64,000 nucleotides of DNA, from contig JANHCV010000004.1 of assembly GCA_025594325.1 (NCBI GenBank), positions 682,001-746,000 on the forward strand, in the 5' to 3' direction. Both the position numbers and the translations under genes were made by a program. Below the pieces are notes generated by a model. That model made no database searches and was not told where the DNA came from. It saw only the letters and a list, made by a program, of their open reading frames with translations. This stretch comes from Blastocladiella emersonii ATCC 22665. Lineage: Eukaryota > Blastocladiomycota > Blastocladiomycetes > Blastocladiales > Blastocladiaceae. Each line of letters opens with the position of its first letter. Within the stretch, counting starts at the first letter, position 1. This document shows positions 42,507 to 53,368 of this stretch, piece after piece.

Positions 42507-42739
42507 TGGACGCCTCCGTCGTCTTGCAGCGACTTGCGTGAATATACAATCTGTCTTTCATATGCACTGTTCCTGTGGTTGAGTCGGAAGGGAGAGGGTA
42601 CGAGACGCGCGAGAGCTCGAGCGAGCGCGTGCACCCATCGGAAGGCAGGCTCAGGAGCACTCGACCGGGCGTGCTCGTCTCGTTCGCCCTCGTCGTCCCC
42701 GCTCTTCGCCCTCCTCGTCAACCCATGTAACTAGCCATC

Positions 42740-44497
42740 ATGCTTGCAGGCGACTCTATGCAACACATGCACCAACCGGCCCTCGATGCCCTGCCCAAGC
42801 CTGCTCGCGCTTCGCTGCAGCAGTTCCTTGACGGCCGCTCGACCGCGCGCCTTCGCGCAACGTGCCGCAGTCTCTCCGTCCTCTCGCTTGATCGCTTCGC
42901 GGATGCGCGCTTCAACTGGTACCTTCGCAACGAGCGTCACCGCTGGGTGACGGATATCGCCACGAACGCCGTCCGCGTGGACGAGCGCGGCGAGCGCATC
43001 TCGGTCCTCAACCTGCTGCTCGACTCGGCGCGCATCAACCCGCTGGCTCACGGTGGCCAGGCTCTCAGCCTCGCTGCCCGCAACAGCGACTTGGCTGTCC
43101 TCCGCCGATTCCTCATCGACCCCCAGAACCGCTTCCTGGGCCGCTCCAAGACGGCCTCGGCCCACAAGCGAAACTTTGACGACCTGGCCCACCTCCACAA
43201 GCGCGCCCTCGCCGCCGCCGTCGATCACGCTAAGCAGATTGTCGCTCGCGACGGCCGTGCCGCGCTGCACGCGACCATCCGAATGTTTGTGGCACACTCG
43301 TTTGCGGCCTGGAGCTCGATTGCCCTCGAGCACTACGACCTCTTTGCCGCCGCGCTTACTGACCAGGACACTTCGCTCGAGCCGATCCCGCACTTTGACG
43401 TCACCCAGGCCAAGTTCCTCGGCCGCTCGACCGACGACATTTCCACTGCGGACTAGTGGGCTTCTCTGGTCGAGGTCTACAAGCTCTGCTCGGTCTTTTG
43501 CGCCGCCGCCCTTCTTGGCGACGTCGCCCAGGTCAAGCCGCTGATTGCTCACGTTCGTCGCGTCGGCAAGGCGACTTTCGGCGGTCGCTGGACTCAGCCG
43601 TGCGAGGACGCCGTCTTCCTGGCACTGCGCGGCGACAAGGACCAGCTGATTCGCGAGCTTGGCCGCGACGACGTTGGCGTCGTGATTTTCTCGGCCGGCA
43701 TGAACCTCCCGCCGCCCTTCACGCGCCACGACCGCGAGTACCACCTGCTTTCGCTCGCGATTCGCTACGGCGCAGTCAAGAGTCTCCGTTACCTCGACCC
43801 CGTCGTGAGTCCCGACATGGACCCCGCGATTCTCGTCGACGCCCTCAACGGAACCAACGTCGAGGTCGTGCGCAACCTGCTTCGCGCGATCCTCAGTCTT
43901 GACGACCAGAGCGGCCTCGATATCGACCCGGCCGTGTTCGCGTACGTTCCCTGCGCCGTCGCGCGGTACTTCACCGAGCTGAATGGGTATCTGAACCACG
44001 ACGCGATGCGCGTGGTCATCGAGCTGACCCCGAAGGACGTGCTGCTCGCGGCGAACTTGGCCTACGGCACCGATATCGTCTCCGTGCTCGCCGAGGCGAA
44101 GGCCGAGTCCCTGCTCCGCTTGCTTCGCGACTTTGACGGGTTCGAGGACCTTGTGCGGTCCAGCACCGAGGACGACAAGCTTCCCAAGGGCGACCTGGTC
44201 AAGTGGCTTCTCGACGCGACCCGCGCCAACGGCGGCATCTGCCCGATTGGCCTCGACGAGGGCGAGCTCCCCGGCGATTTCCGCGACGAGTACATCGAGA
44301 ACGACTTTGAGCGCATGTTCAGCATGATGTCGTCGGGCAGCGCCATGCAGCACGCCCAGTCCTTAGGCATGGGCGGCGTGGGCTCGTTCGGCATGGGCGG
44401 TGGCATGGGCGGTGCTCCTGGGCCCGGCATGATCTACGCGGGCCCCGGATTCGGCTGGGTCCCCGTCGACGACGAGGAGTACAGCGACTACGAGTAG
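42740..44497 (+). CDS. F-box/ankyrin-like protein with one in-frame UAG (43454-43456)
   Basis: From ATG 42740 the frame stays open for 585 codons to TAG at 44495, apart from a single TAG at 43454-43456 (codon 239). The N-terminus is an F-box-like motif (LPKPARASLQQFLDGRSTAR then LRATCRSLSVLSLDRF). Ankyrin-like helices occur before and after the UAG (LAARNSDLAVLRRFLID; AALLGDVAQVKPLIAHV; LAIRYGAVKSLRYLDPVV). A Gly/Met-rich C-terminus follows. Codon use is GC-rich, unlike the broken relatives, which argues for a working gene. The tandem paralogue at 44806 has a Gln codon (CAA) at the UAG. Three readings are possible: nonsense mutation, readthrough, or removal of a 57-nt in-frame segment (43400-43456, GTCACC...CTAG), which would leave 566 residues. 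Confidence 0.55.
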
Positions 44498-44598
44498 CGG
44501 ACGAGTGCGGCACCAGGCGTGCGTCGCTGGGCTCAACTCAAGGAGCCAGTTTTGCGAGTTTTGTAAAGTCTCTAATGAAGGGGCAAACAGTTTTGCTC

Positions 44599-44606
44599 TA
44601 TAAAAA
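44599..44606 (+). promoter_or_regulatory. TATA-like element upstream of the second F-box/ankyrin-like copy
   Basis: TATAAAAA lies about 200 bp before ATG 44806 in an AT-rich patch (44570-44650). TATA boxes are otherwise rare in this window. The distance allows for a leader. No transcription data. Confidence 0.35.
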
Positions 44607-44805
44607 GTTCATTAATACACCTATCCTATCCTATTATTTTTGCGAAGACTCAAGCAGAGTTGGGAGCAGGTCGACTGATGACGCGCCGCGCCACACTGCT
44701 GGCCCCACGCGACTCCGAGCGGGAAACGCTTTGCGCGTCGTTCACGACTCCTGGGGCCGACGCTTCGTCTCCACCCGCATCCTTCGTTCCACGAAACTAG
44801 CCAGA

Positions 44806-46318
44806 ATGCCGATTGGCGACTCCATGCAACGAATGCAACGACCAGCGCTCGATGCCCTGCCCGAACCCGTACTGGAGCTACTGCAGCAGTTCCTTGACGG
44901 GCGATCCGACGGACGTCTCCGCGCGACTTGCCGCAGTCTCTCCGTCCTCCCCATGGACCGCTTTGCCAACGCGCGATACTTGTGGTGTATCCGAAACGAG
45001 CGTCACCTGTGGCTGACCGACCCTGCTACCGGTGCCATCCTCCTGGACGAACGCGGCGAGCGAGTGTCAGTGCTCTCCCAGCTTCTTAACTCGGCGCGCG
45101 TGGACTCGTCTGCTGGACTATGCCTAGCTATTGTACTTGCGGCGCGTAAAGCCGACTTTGCCGCTCTGCGCCGATACCTTGTCAATGCTTTCGACCGGAT
45201 GACCTGTCATATTGCGCCTACCCTGACGCCCCTGCTCAAAGTCGTATTTGGCCAAGCCGAGCAGATTGCCGCTGCTCATGGCCGTGCTGCGCTGCATCAG
45301 GTTATCCGTATCGTTGTGGCTCACTCCGATGGTTCATGGGCCTTGATGGAACTCGAGTTTCACGACTTGTTTGCTGCAGCGCTTACCGACGAGGACCCCT
45401 CGCTCGAGCCGATTCCGTACTTGGATGTTGTCCAGGGCAAGTTTATCAATTGCTCCGTCGACGATCTTGCCAGCTCCGAACAATTTGCGTCGCTAGGGGA
45501 GTTGTGCAAGCTCGACACGGCTTTTTTTGGTGGCGGCCCTGCTAGGCGACGTTGCCCAAGTCGCGCCGATAGTTTCTTACATGGTTCGCAGTGGTGATGT
45601 CGCTGACGGCAGGCGTTGGGATGAACTTGGCGCGAGCGCCGTGCTCCTTGCCCTGCGCGGGGACCATGACCTGGTCATCCGGGAACTCAGCCGCTACAAT
45701 GCTGGCACTTTTATTCGCTTGGCCGGCAGGAAGTTCCCGCGCTCCGCTTTTGTTCAAAACCACAAGAGCCATTTGTTTGCTCATGCAATTCATCACCGTG
45801 CAGTCAAAAGTCTCCGATACCTTGGCCCCGCTATGACCCCCGACACGGACCCCAAAATCCTCGCTGCTGCGCTTGGAGGTTGGAACACAAGTGTTGTGCG
45901 TAACCTGCTTTGCGCCATCCTCGGTCTCGACGATCAGTGCAGCCCCGCAACGGAAACTGATCCGGCCGTGCACAGTTACGTGATGCACGCGGTCTGGCTG
46001 TACCTTGACACGACGGATTTGGTGCACCAAGCCATGCTGCGCGTTGTGATCGACCTGGTCCCTAAAAGTATCCTTCTCGCAGCGAATCTGAATTACGGCG
46101 CCGAGATCGTTAGCAAGCTTGCCGAGTCTTGGTGCGAGGGGACGCTCCGCTCCCTTTGCGATTTCGATGGGTTCGAGAAACTGGTCCGGTTGGCCACCGA
46201 AGACGGTGAGCTTCCGGAGGGCGACCTGGTTGAGCGGCTCCTTGACGTGAGCTTCCTTGACGCGGGCCTCCGCTACTGCCCAATTCGCGACGCGTTTGGC
46301 GTTTTCACGCCTTATTGA
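44806..46318 (+). pseudogene. Second F-box/ankyrin-like copy with a +1 frameshift in a T run
   Basis: Tandem paralogue of the 42740 gene, similar even in the bases before the start (ACTAGCCAGAATG and ACTAGCCATCATG). The first frame (MPIGDSMQRMQRPALDAL, LRATCRSLSVLPMDRF) is protein-like to a run of seven T at 45522-45528. After it the homologous reading (VAALLGDVAQVAPIVSYMV) continues in the +1 frame to TGA at 46316. Six T would restore the alignment with the other copy. Without the shift the product would end after 263 residues. Third codon positions are much less GC-rich than in the 42740 copy, fitting decay. A programmed frameshift or assembly error cannot be excluded. Confidence 0.55.
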
Positions 46319-46355
46319 TCCGGGTTTAGTTAACAGCACCGCTAAAGCAATTAGT

Positions 46356-46363
46356 TATAAATA
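46356..46363 (+). promoter_or_regulatory. TATA-like element upstream of Rmt2
   Basis: TATAAATA occurs about 200 bp before the Rmt2 start in an AT-rich stretch just after the preceding gene's stop. The same spacing (about 200 bp) is seen for the element at 44599. It could equally be part of the 3' end of the upstream gene. Confidence 0.35.
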
Positions 46364-46562
46364 TATTTTCAAGTTTTACTCAACATGAGACCCGATCGCT
46401 GCCTGCAAACTGTGAACCTGAGCGCAGGGACGCGCTGCGCCACTCACACGGTCACCACACGTCGCCACGCGATCGGTTGCCACTCGCCTTTCCAGGCGCC
46501 GCTGATCTCTCTCGACCACCACTTCCTCCCTCCATTCCCCATATCACGGAAACAACGCAACC

Positions 46563-47609
46563 ATGGATCATACTGCAACCGACTCGACGACCCCGCCGCT
46601 CGCGCTGTCGCCCGACGAGCTGCTCCTGTACGCGTGCGTCGAGGGCAACCTGGAAGCGGCGCGGCGGTTCCTGGTCGAGGACGGCGCGGACCCGACGGCG
46701 GCCGACGACGAGGACCGGTCGACGCTCTTCTTCGCTGCGTCGGGCGGCCACCTGGCGCTGTGCCAGCTGCTGGTCGAGCACGGGCACCCGTGGAACGCGC
46801 TGGACGCGCACGGCAAGACGGCGGCCGAGTACGCGCAGACGGCGGGCCACACGGACGTGTACGAGTGGCTGGTCAACGAGGGCGTGCGCGCCGAGCGCGT
46901 GTTCAAGGCGCTGCGCGCCATGGGCGCCGCGCCCGAGCAGCCCGACACCAACTCGGCGTACCTGCAGCAAAAGCTGGTCTACACGGCCGACGGCGACCGC
47001 CTGCTCGACGCCGAAAACAACGGCGTCATGATGGGCTGGGAGCGCCCGTTGATGCGCGCGTCCGTCGACGCCATCGTGCCGCGCGCGGGGCTCCGCGTCC
47101 TCAACGTCGGGTACGGGCTCGGTATCATCGACAAGATGATCGCCGACACCCAGCCCGCCGAGCACCACATCATCGAGGCGCACCCGGACGTGCTGGCGCG
47201 GATCCGCGAGACGCGCGACATGGACCACGCGGTCGTGCACGCGGGCACGTGGCGCGACGTGGTCCCGGACCTGCTCGCGGCGGGCACCCAGTTCGACGCC
47301 ATCTACTTTGACACGTACGCCGAGTACTTTGACGACCTCGCCGAGTTCACCGAGTCCGCGGTCGACCTGCTCGCGCCAGGCGGCATGTACTCGTGGTTCC
47401 ACGGCGGCGGCGCGTCCAACGCCGTGTTCAACGAGGTGTACCGGCGCATCGCGACCGACGACTGCCTGTCGCTCGGGTTCCTCATCGACTGGGAGCGCCT
47501 CGACATGGCGCCGCTTGGCGACGAGGTGTGGCAGGGGATCCGGCTCAATTACTTCAGTCTCGACCACTACTGGCTGCCGATCGCGACCAAGATCGACGAC
47601 GACGAGTAA
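46563..47609 (+). CDS. RMT2: Rmt2-type protein arginine N5-methyltransferase with ankyrin repeats
   Basis: One exon, 348 residues. The N-terminal ~100 residues are ankyrin repeats (YACVEGNLEAARRFLVEDGA, RSTLFFAASGGHLALCQLLV). The rest is a GAMT-like methyltransferase: KLVYTADGDRLLDAENNGVM, the SAM-binding strand GLRVLNVGYGLGIIDKM (~176-192), HHIIEAHPDVLARIRE, FDAIYFDTYAEYFDDLAEF and LLAPGGMYSWFHGGGASN. This ankyrin plus methyltransferase layout is that of fungal Rmt2, which in yeast methylates the delta nitrogen of an arginine in ribosomal protein L12. It is slightly shorter than the yeast protein (412). Start chosen by leader and homology. Confidence 0.93.
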   Translation: MDHTATDSTTPPLALSPDELLLYACVEGNLEAARRFLVEDGADPTAADDEDRSTLFFAASGGHLALCQLLVEHGHPWNALDAHGKTAAEYAQTAGHTDVYEWLVNEGVRAERVFKALRAMGAAPEQPDTNSAYLQQKLVYTADGDRLLDAENNGVMMGWERPLMRASVDAIVPRAGLRVLNVGYGLGIIDKMIADTQPAEHHIIEAHPDVLARIRETRDMDHAVVHAGTWRDVVPDLLAAGTQFDAIYFDTYAEYFDDLAEFTESAVDLLAPGGMYSWFHGGGASNAVFNEVYRRIATDDCLSLGFLIDWERLDMAPLGDEVWQGIRLNYFSLDHYWLPIATKIDDDE

Positions 47610-47779
47610 GTTTGGGTGTGTGCCCGTAGAATATGACTTGTATCGAAACGATTTGCGCACTGGTCTGATGAGATGAGACGCGCGAAGAGTCGAGCACTAT
47701 GACTTGAGCTTCTTGCCGCTCATCTTGAATCGCGATCGTCGTCCACGCGCAAAGCAAACGTATACTTGACCTTCACAGC

Positions 47780-47785
47780 AATAAA
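47780..47785 (+). terminator. Candidate polyadenylation signal AATAAA between Rmt2 and the membrane-protein gene
   Basis: AATAAA lies about 170 bp after the Rmt2 stop and 20 bp from the stop of the convergent gene. It is in an AT-rich patch. Assignment to Rmt2 is inferred from strand only. Confidence 0.3.
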
Positions 47786-47805
47786 AACACTCCCAAACAG
47801 CACAA

Positions 47806-48920
47806 CTATGAATCACACGACCGCTTCAACCCAGCCCTCTCCTCATCGTCCCGCTCCAACGCCTTCGCCTCGTCCTCCTTGGTCTCGACAGGCGAGTGCG
47901 CGACCGTCGCCCTGCGCCGCCAGTTGAGGTACACGAAGCTAGGCACCGTGATCCCGGCCACGGACGCGATCCACGCGATCCCAACCGTCGCGCCGAGCCC
48001 GAGTTTCGCGCCGACCAGGACCGCCGCGACGATGGCGAACACGGACACGGACGCTGACCCGAGCATCAGCGGTCCGAGCGCGCCCGACGACACGGCCTCG
48101 CCCGACGACAGCCACACGGCGACGATGCTGGACGTGAAGATGGCGGGGAACACGGAGACGAGGCCGCCGGCCCACGGCGACGTGCGGCCGATCACGATCG
48201 ATGCGCTGACGGCGAGAGCAGCGGCGATGCCGCGCGGGATCAGCGCAGTCAGCGGCACGTGCGCGGTGCTCTTGGGCGCGGGAGGTGGCGTCCACCCGAC
48301 AATCGATCCGGCGACGAGCTGGAGCGCGAGGGTCGCAACGGCGATGACGAACGCGGTCGAGATGGCCGGGCTGATGGCCGTCGACACGGGCGCGCCGTCG
48401 ACGGGGACCGCGATGTTGGCGGCGACGGCACGGAGCGCGGCGACCATGGCGACGGCAAGCGCGAGCCAGATGAGGATCGCGGCGGCGAACACGACGGAGA
48501 GGAGCTTCAGGATCGAAATCCCTGGGAAGCGAGCACGGACGCGATCGGGAAAGTACTACGCGCGCACAAGGTGAGTCGGGCACACGAGCCTCGCAACAGC
48601 AAAGATGGTGAACGAACCTGCCACGCGAACAAGTACAGAACGTTGAGCAGCACGCCCGGGACAGACGCGAGCATGGACCGCTGAAACTCGACGACGCCAG
48701 CTTCCGTCGGCGCGCCGTCGGTGCTGCCCAGCGCAATAAACGTAAAGTAGAACCCGAGCGTCGACGGTACGATTGTTGTGGGAACGGTGCCCAGGATCCC
48801 GCCGACGATGCCGCCGAACTTTTCGATGATGACGGTGACGGCCGTGCACGCGATGCCAGCGAGGAGGCCCGACACGACGACGGACCACTCGAACGTGAGA
48901 CCCGGTATGCTTCCCGCCAT
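47806..48920 (-). CDS. Polytopic membrane protein, unknown family
   Basis: Exons 48920-48618 and 48555-47806 (intron 62 nt, donor GTTCGT, acceptor GTAG), 350 residues, stop TAG. An alternative acceptor at the next CCAG would break the frame. About nine hydrophobic segments are visible, two of them glycine-rich (FGGIVGGILGTVPTTIVPST). The motif is followed by a further helix with FYFTFIALGS. Loops are short, and the C-terminal ~30 residues are charged (ETKEDEAKALERDDEERAG). The repeated pattern of helices before and after the central loop (TVPTTIVPSTLGF; VFPAIFTSSIVAVWLSSGEA) suggests an internal duplication, as in small transporters. No known family was recognised. Confidence 0.7.
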
Positions 48921-50984
48921 GTTTTTTTCGTTGCGTTTGTTGTGGTACGTGGGAGAGAGAGAGGGAACGTGAGCCCAGCGACCAGTTGCACTTGCCCCGC
49001 GCAACGGAAGAAACCTGCGACTGCGTTGCAAAACTTGTGTCAGCGTACCTCGGGCTTGCAAAACGCGTGTCCCTTCGCGTCGGATACGCGTTATATTTAT
49101 GCCACAGTTGCGCAGTTGTCCACGGTGAGTCGCGTCGCGACTGTTCAATCACGCGAGGGTGAGTTGGTGCTCGTTTACTCTTCGATCGCCTGCGACGGAG
49201 ATTGCGCAATGTCGTGTCGACCTGCGAATCAACTTTCGGTTCGTCATTCCGAGGAGTTTTGAGCCCCTCTACGCCCCCGGTAGGCTCATAGCAGGGTAGT
49301 TCGACATCAGCAAACCGCGTCGCGCCATGTTTCGCTGGGATTGCAAGGCCATCACATGTCGGATCAGATGATTTCGCGTCGCGTCCCCTCGTCGCAGGCA
49401 CGCGTCTGAGCGAGCTCTCAATGTCTGCTTCAGAAAACCCTCCATGACCAAACCATTATGATATATATTCTTCACAGCGACACCCTGCGTGCTGACGCGT
49501 AACGCCGCATCCTCCACCAACCACGTCCGCTGCGCGCTGCGACGCGAGTTCGAAGGGCACCGCCCGCACGCGAGCCGCGGACTTTTCACGGCACGCGTAC
49601 GAGCGGTGCCCACACAGCGCGCTGCAGAGCGGCGCGGGAAGGGGTCGACGCGACGGGCAGGCCGCGGACAAAGTTGCTTGAGTCGTTCGAGAAGTGGTGC
49701 GCGAGGCAGCGCAGGATAAAGACCAAACGGATCGATGTTGCAATGAACGGGTTGACTTGGGATGATGCGAGGTGCTGCGCGTGCAAAATGCTGGGAGACA
49801 GAGTGTAGCCGCCGTGGTGCGCGATACGGTACGGCTAAGTAGGGCAGCGACGCGTTAGACGATGTCCGATTTCTGCTGCGACAGCGGCGCGATCTTTTCA
49901 CGGCGCGTGCACGGGCGGCGCCCAGACAGTGCGCGTCACGGCGATCGGGGAGGACACGACCGCGAGCCGGTGGCGGTAAGTTGTACAGCGTCTCTGAAGA
50001 GGCACGCGAGTGCGTCAGTCGAGGGCGGGAACGGGTTTTGGTCCGAGTCACGTACTGGATAGTGAGGTTCGAGTGTTCAGATTCAGGCGGCAGCCGAAGG
50101 GGTACACGTCGATGTGCAGCACCGGTTGGCCCAAGAGCCGGAGAGCAACCACGACGATTGTGGATGGTAAGTCCTTGATCAGGGAATTGTCGAACTTGAC
50201 CGGTTGAGGTATGCGTGGTGAATATTTCGTCGTGATCCGACGCTAATTTGCTGCGCGTTGCACTGCTGAAAAAGTGACCGGAGCATCGCGCGAACAGTGC
50301 ATCGAGATCTGTCAGCCCCACAAGTCGAAGCTGGCGTCTGACATGCGAAAAGTGGGCCAAGGACCGCCCGTGAGTCGCCCACCTCGCTCGCGGGCCGGTG
50401 GGACTCAATCCGGCATGCTGGTGCAAGCCGCGCACTCGTCACCACCGCACCAGGCACTCTTGGTTGTTCCCGAGTACAAGGCAGCGTGACAAAACCGACC
50501 ACGGCGCTCTGGTCCCATCATACGGTTGCTCGACGGCACCATGCCCGACATCCCAAGATCAAGGCGCGGTCGCTGGCTCCAGCCGCGCGCGAGCGAGAAT
50601 CAACTGAGCCGCGACGCGGCCGAGCGAGAGCTTGAGCGGGGCGAGTGCGAGTAGTCTCGAGTGTCTATTTCATGTGCTGCATGGGTAAGGGTCACACCCA
50701 GGGAGAGCGCGCGGAGTCGAAAGCGCGCGAGCAGGGCGGCGCGGTCGGCTGACTCCTCCCGTGGCGCAACGCGTCCACCAGTCATCGCGTCGCTCAACCT
50801 CCACCTCTTCCCTCGCTCGAGCCGTCGCCTGTGGAAAATTTGATATGCATTGAACAGACAACAACAACGAGCGGAAAACAACAACACAAACGAGCCCACT
50901 CACCGCGTGGGCAGGGAGAAGAAAAGGGACACAAAACCGCGCGGCCGTTCCAGCAGCCGGAGCCAAAGCTCGCAAACCAGAAGC
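48921..50984. other. Gene-poor region, about 2.06 kb
   Basis: No intact gene is supported. It includes the membrane-protein promoter, lower-GC sequence and a related pair of segments at 49575-49655 and 49885-49962. A small minus-strand frame at 50600-50800 (MTGGRVAPREESADRAALLA) is possible but unsupported. A long minus-strand frame across 49269-50435 is Arg/Ser-rich and carries the repeated peptide CLGAARARAVK / CVGTARTRAVK, so it may be a relic of a coding repeat. Confidence 0.4.
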
Positions 50985-53368
50985 TCACATCCAGTACGCG
51001 TACTGCTGCTGGCCAGCGTCGCCCGCGGCGTCCGCGGGGTTCGCGCCCGCCTCGCCGCCGTCAGCGGGGCTCGCCGAGGCCGCCGCCGCGTTCCCCGTCC
51101 GGCTTGGGCTCGACGCGGGACTGCCCGCCGCGGCGGGTGCGCCAGCGGCGGTAATCGCGCCGGCGTTGGGCGACGTGGACCCGGGCTGTGCAGTGCCGGC
51201 GGCAGCGGTGGCGGGGACGGCGGCCTGCGCGGGCACCTGCTGCTGCGGGTACGGGTACGTGCCGTAGGCCGTGTACCCGGCGGCGGCAGCTGCAGCGGCC
51301 GCGGCGGCCGCCTGGTCGGGGTGCGCCGGGTACGGGTAGGCGCCGTACGCCGCGTACTGGTGGGCGCCGAGGTGGGCCTGGTGCGGTGCCGCCGCGGCGG
51401 CCGCGGCCGCTGCAGCGAGGTGGTGCGCGCCGCCGAGGTGCGCGGCGACGTGGCCCTGCTGCGCGTGCTGCGAGTGCTGCGAGTGCTGCTGCTGCTGGTA
51501 CGACGACTGCTGCGTGTGCTGCTGCTGCGCATGCTGCTGCTGCGCATGCTGCTGCTGCTGCTGGCCGTGGCCGTGGTGCTGGCCGTGGTGATGCCCACCG
51601 TGGTGGTGGTGCGCGTGGTGGGTGTTGGGGCGGCCCCACGAGAGCCGGACCTTGTTCCCGTTGATGACGAACCCGGCGAGCTCGGCGACGGCCTTCTCGG
51701 CCGACTCGCGGCGCACGTACGACACGAACGCGCAGTTCTTGCCCGGCGGGATCTTGACCAGCGTGATCTCGCCGAGCGACGCGAACACGGACCGCAGGTC
51801 GTCCTCGGACACGGGGTTGGCGAGCCCGCCGATGAACACGGTCGTGTTGTTCGGGTCGGCCGCGGCCGCGGCCGCCGCCGCCGCGTTGGCCGCCGCGTGC
51901 GCGCTGTTGCTGCCGTACCCCGACCCGTGACCGTGGTGGTGGTGGTTGTGCTGGCGGTGGTGGCGCGGCTCGTAGCCGTTGGCCGAGGGCGACCCGGCGG
52001 CCGACGACGCCGACGCGTTGGCGCCCGAGTACTGGCTGCCCTGGTCGCTGCCAGCCGCAGCAGCGGCACCGTCGTGGTTCTGGTCCTGGTGCTGGTGGTT
52101 GTGGTGATGGTGGCGGCGGTTGTTGTAGTGGCCCTGGCCACCGCTGCCGCCGTGGTGATGGTGGTTGTTGTGGTGGTGGTGGTGGCGCTGCTTCGGGGTC
52201 GCGGGCCCGACGCGGATGGCGCGGGTGCCGATGACGACGCCCGTCATCTCGTTGAGGGCGCGGGTCTGGTCGTCCTCGGCGTGGAAGCGGACGAAGCCGA
52301 ACCCGCGGGACTTGCCCGTGGTCGGGTCCATGACGACCTTGGCCGTCTTGCACGACGGGAACCGGGCCGTGAAGGCGGCGACGAGGGCGTCGTCCGACAC
52401 GTCCGGGGCGAGGTCGCCGACAAAGATCGAGTACTCGGGGGCCTTGGTGTCGTTGATGCCGCCGCCCGACGCCCAGTTGAGGCGGAAGTGCGAGTCGGGC
52501 AGGTTCGGGATGGCCGTGCCGTTGAGGAGGAGGCACTTGGCGGCCTGCTCGGTCGAGGCGAAGTCGACGAAGCAGTAGCCAGCCTGCGGGCGGCTACAGA
52601 CACGAAGCAGAGTGGGTCAGCCGACAATCGATGAGCGCGAGACACGTGGAGAGGGGGTACGGACTTGGAGTACCGGTCGCGGATCATCTTGACCGTGACC
52701 TCCTCGCCGCCGAGCAGGCCGCTCCACAGCGAGCGGACAAAGGCCTCGTCCATCCAGTTCTCGAGGCCCATCCACAGGGTGGTCTTGTTCGCGGCGCCGT
52801 CGCTCAGGTCGTCGGACGGCGCGCCGTTGGCGGGCGACCCCAAGCCCGAGCCCGACGGCGCGGGCATCTGGGCCGCGGGCACCGTCGAGTACATGTAGGC
52901 ACCGGGCGGGTAGTGGGCAGGCGCGGCGGCCATGTAGGCGCCCGAGGCGGCGGCGGCGCCGGCCGGGTAGCCCTGGTACATGTGGACCATGGGCTGGACC
53001 ATGTGCGGGTGGGCGGCGTAGGCCTGCTGCTGCTGCTGCTGCTGCTGCTGGGGCTGGAGCGACACGGCCTGGAGCTGGGTCGCGAGGGCGGCGGCGGCGG
53101 GGTCGACGGCAGCGGCGGCGGGGTCGACGGCAGCGGCGGCAGCGGACGTGTCGGTCGCGGTGCCGTCGGGTGTCGAGTCAGCGAGAGCAGCGGCGGCGGA
53201 CGCGTCGGTCGTCGCAGGGACGGCAGCGGGCTCGTCGGCAGCGGGCGCGGGGGTAGATGAGGCAGCCGCAGCGGCGGCGGCGGCGGGCTTCTTGCCGTTG
53301 TTGTTGTTGGCGCCCTTGGCGTTCTTGCCGGCGGCCTTTGGGGTCGGGCTACGCGCTTTGGCCGTCAT
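50985..53368 (-). CDS. RNA-binding protein with three RRMs, Nam8/Ngr1-like
   Basis: Exons 53368-52665 and 52593-50985 (intron 71 nt, donor GTCCGT), 770 residues. The intron falls inside RRM1. RRM1 (~193-275): TTLWMGLENWMDEAFVRSLW and then RPQAGYCFVDFASTEQAAKC. RRM2 (~291-367): EYSIFVGDLAPDVSDDALVA, KSRGFGFVRFHAEDDQTRAL. RRM3 (~484-560): TTVFIGGLANPVSEDDLRSV and CAFVSYVRRESAEKAVAELA. The RRM order and the WM.LENWMDE start of RRM1 fit the Nam8/Ngr1/TIA-1 group, which bind U-rich RNA near 5' splice sites or in 3' UTRs. Linkers and tail carry long Ala, Gln and His runs. A splicing link would be notable given the unusual 5' splice sites here, but that is speculation. Confidence 0.88.

Noticed and set aside
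43400-43456. Treating the 57-nt GTCACC...CTAG segment as a confirmed intron
   Set aside because: The segment aligns with coding sequence in the tandem paralogue and its donor is weak, so it is only listed as one explanation.
49269-50435. A 388-codon minus-strand frame in the gene-poor region as a gene
   Set aside because: Arg/Ser/Pro-rich, no codon bias, no start context and no domain. Noted only for its repeated peptide.
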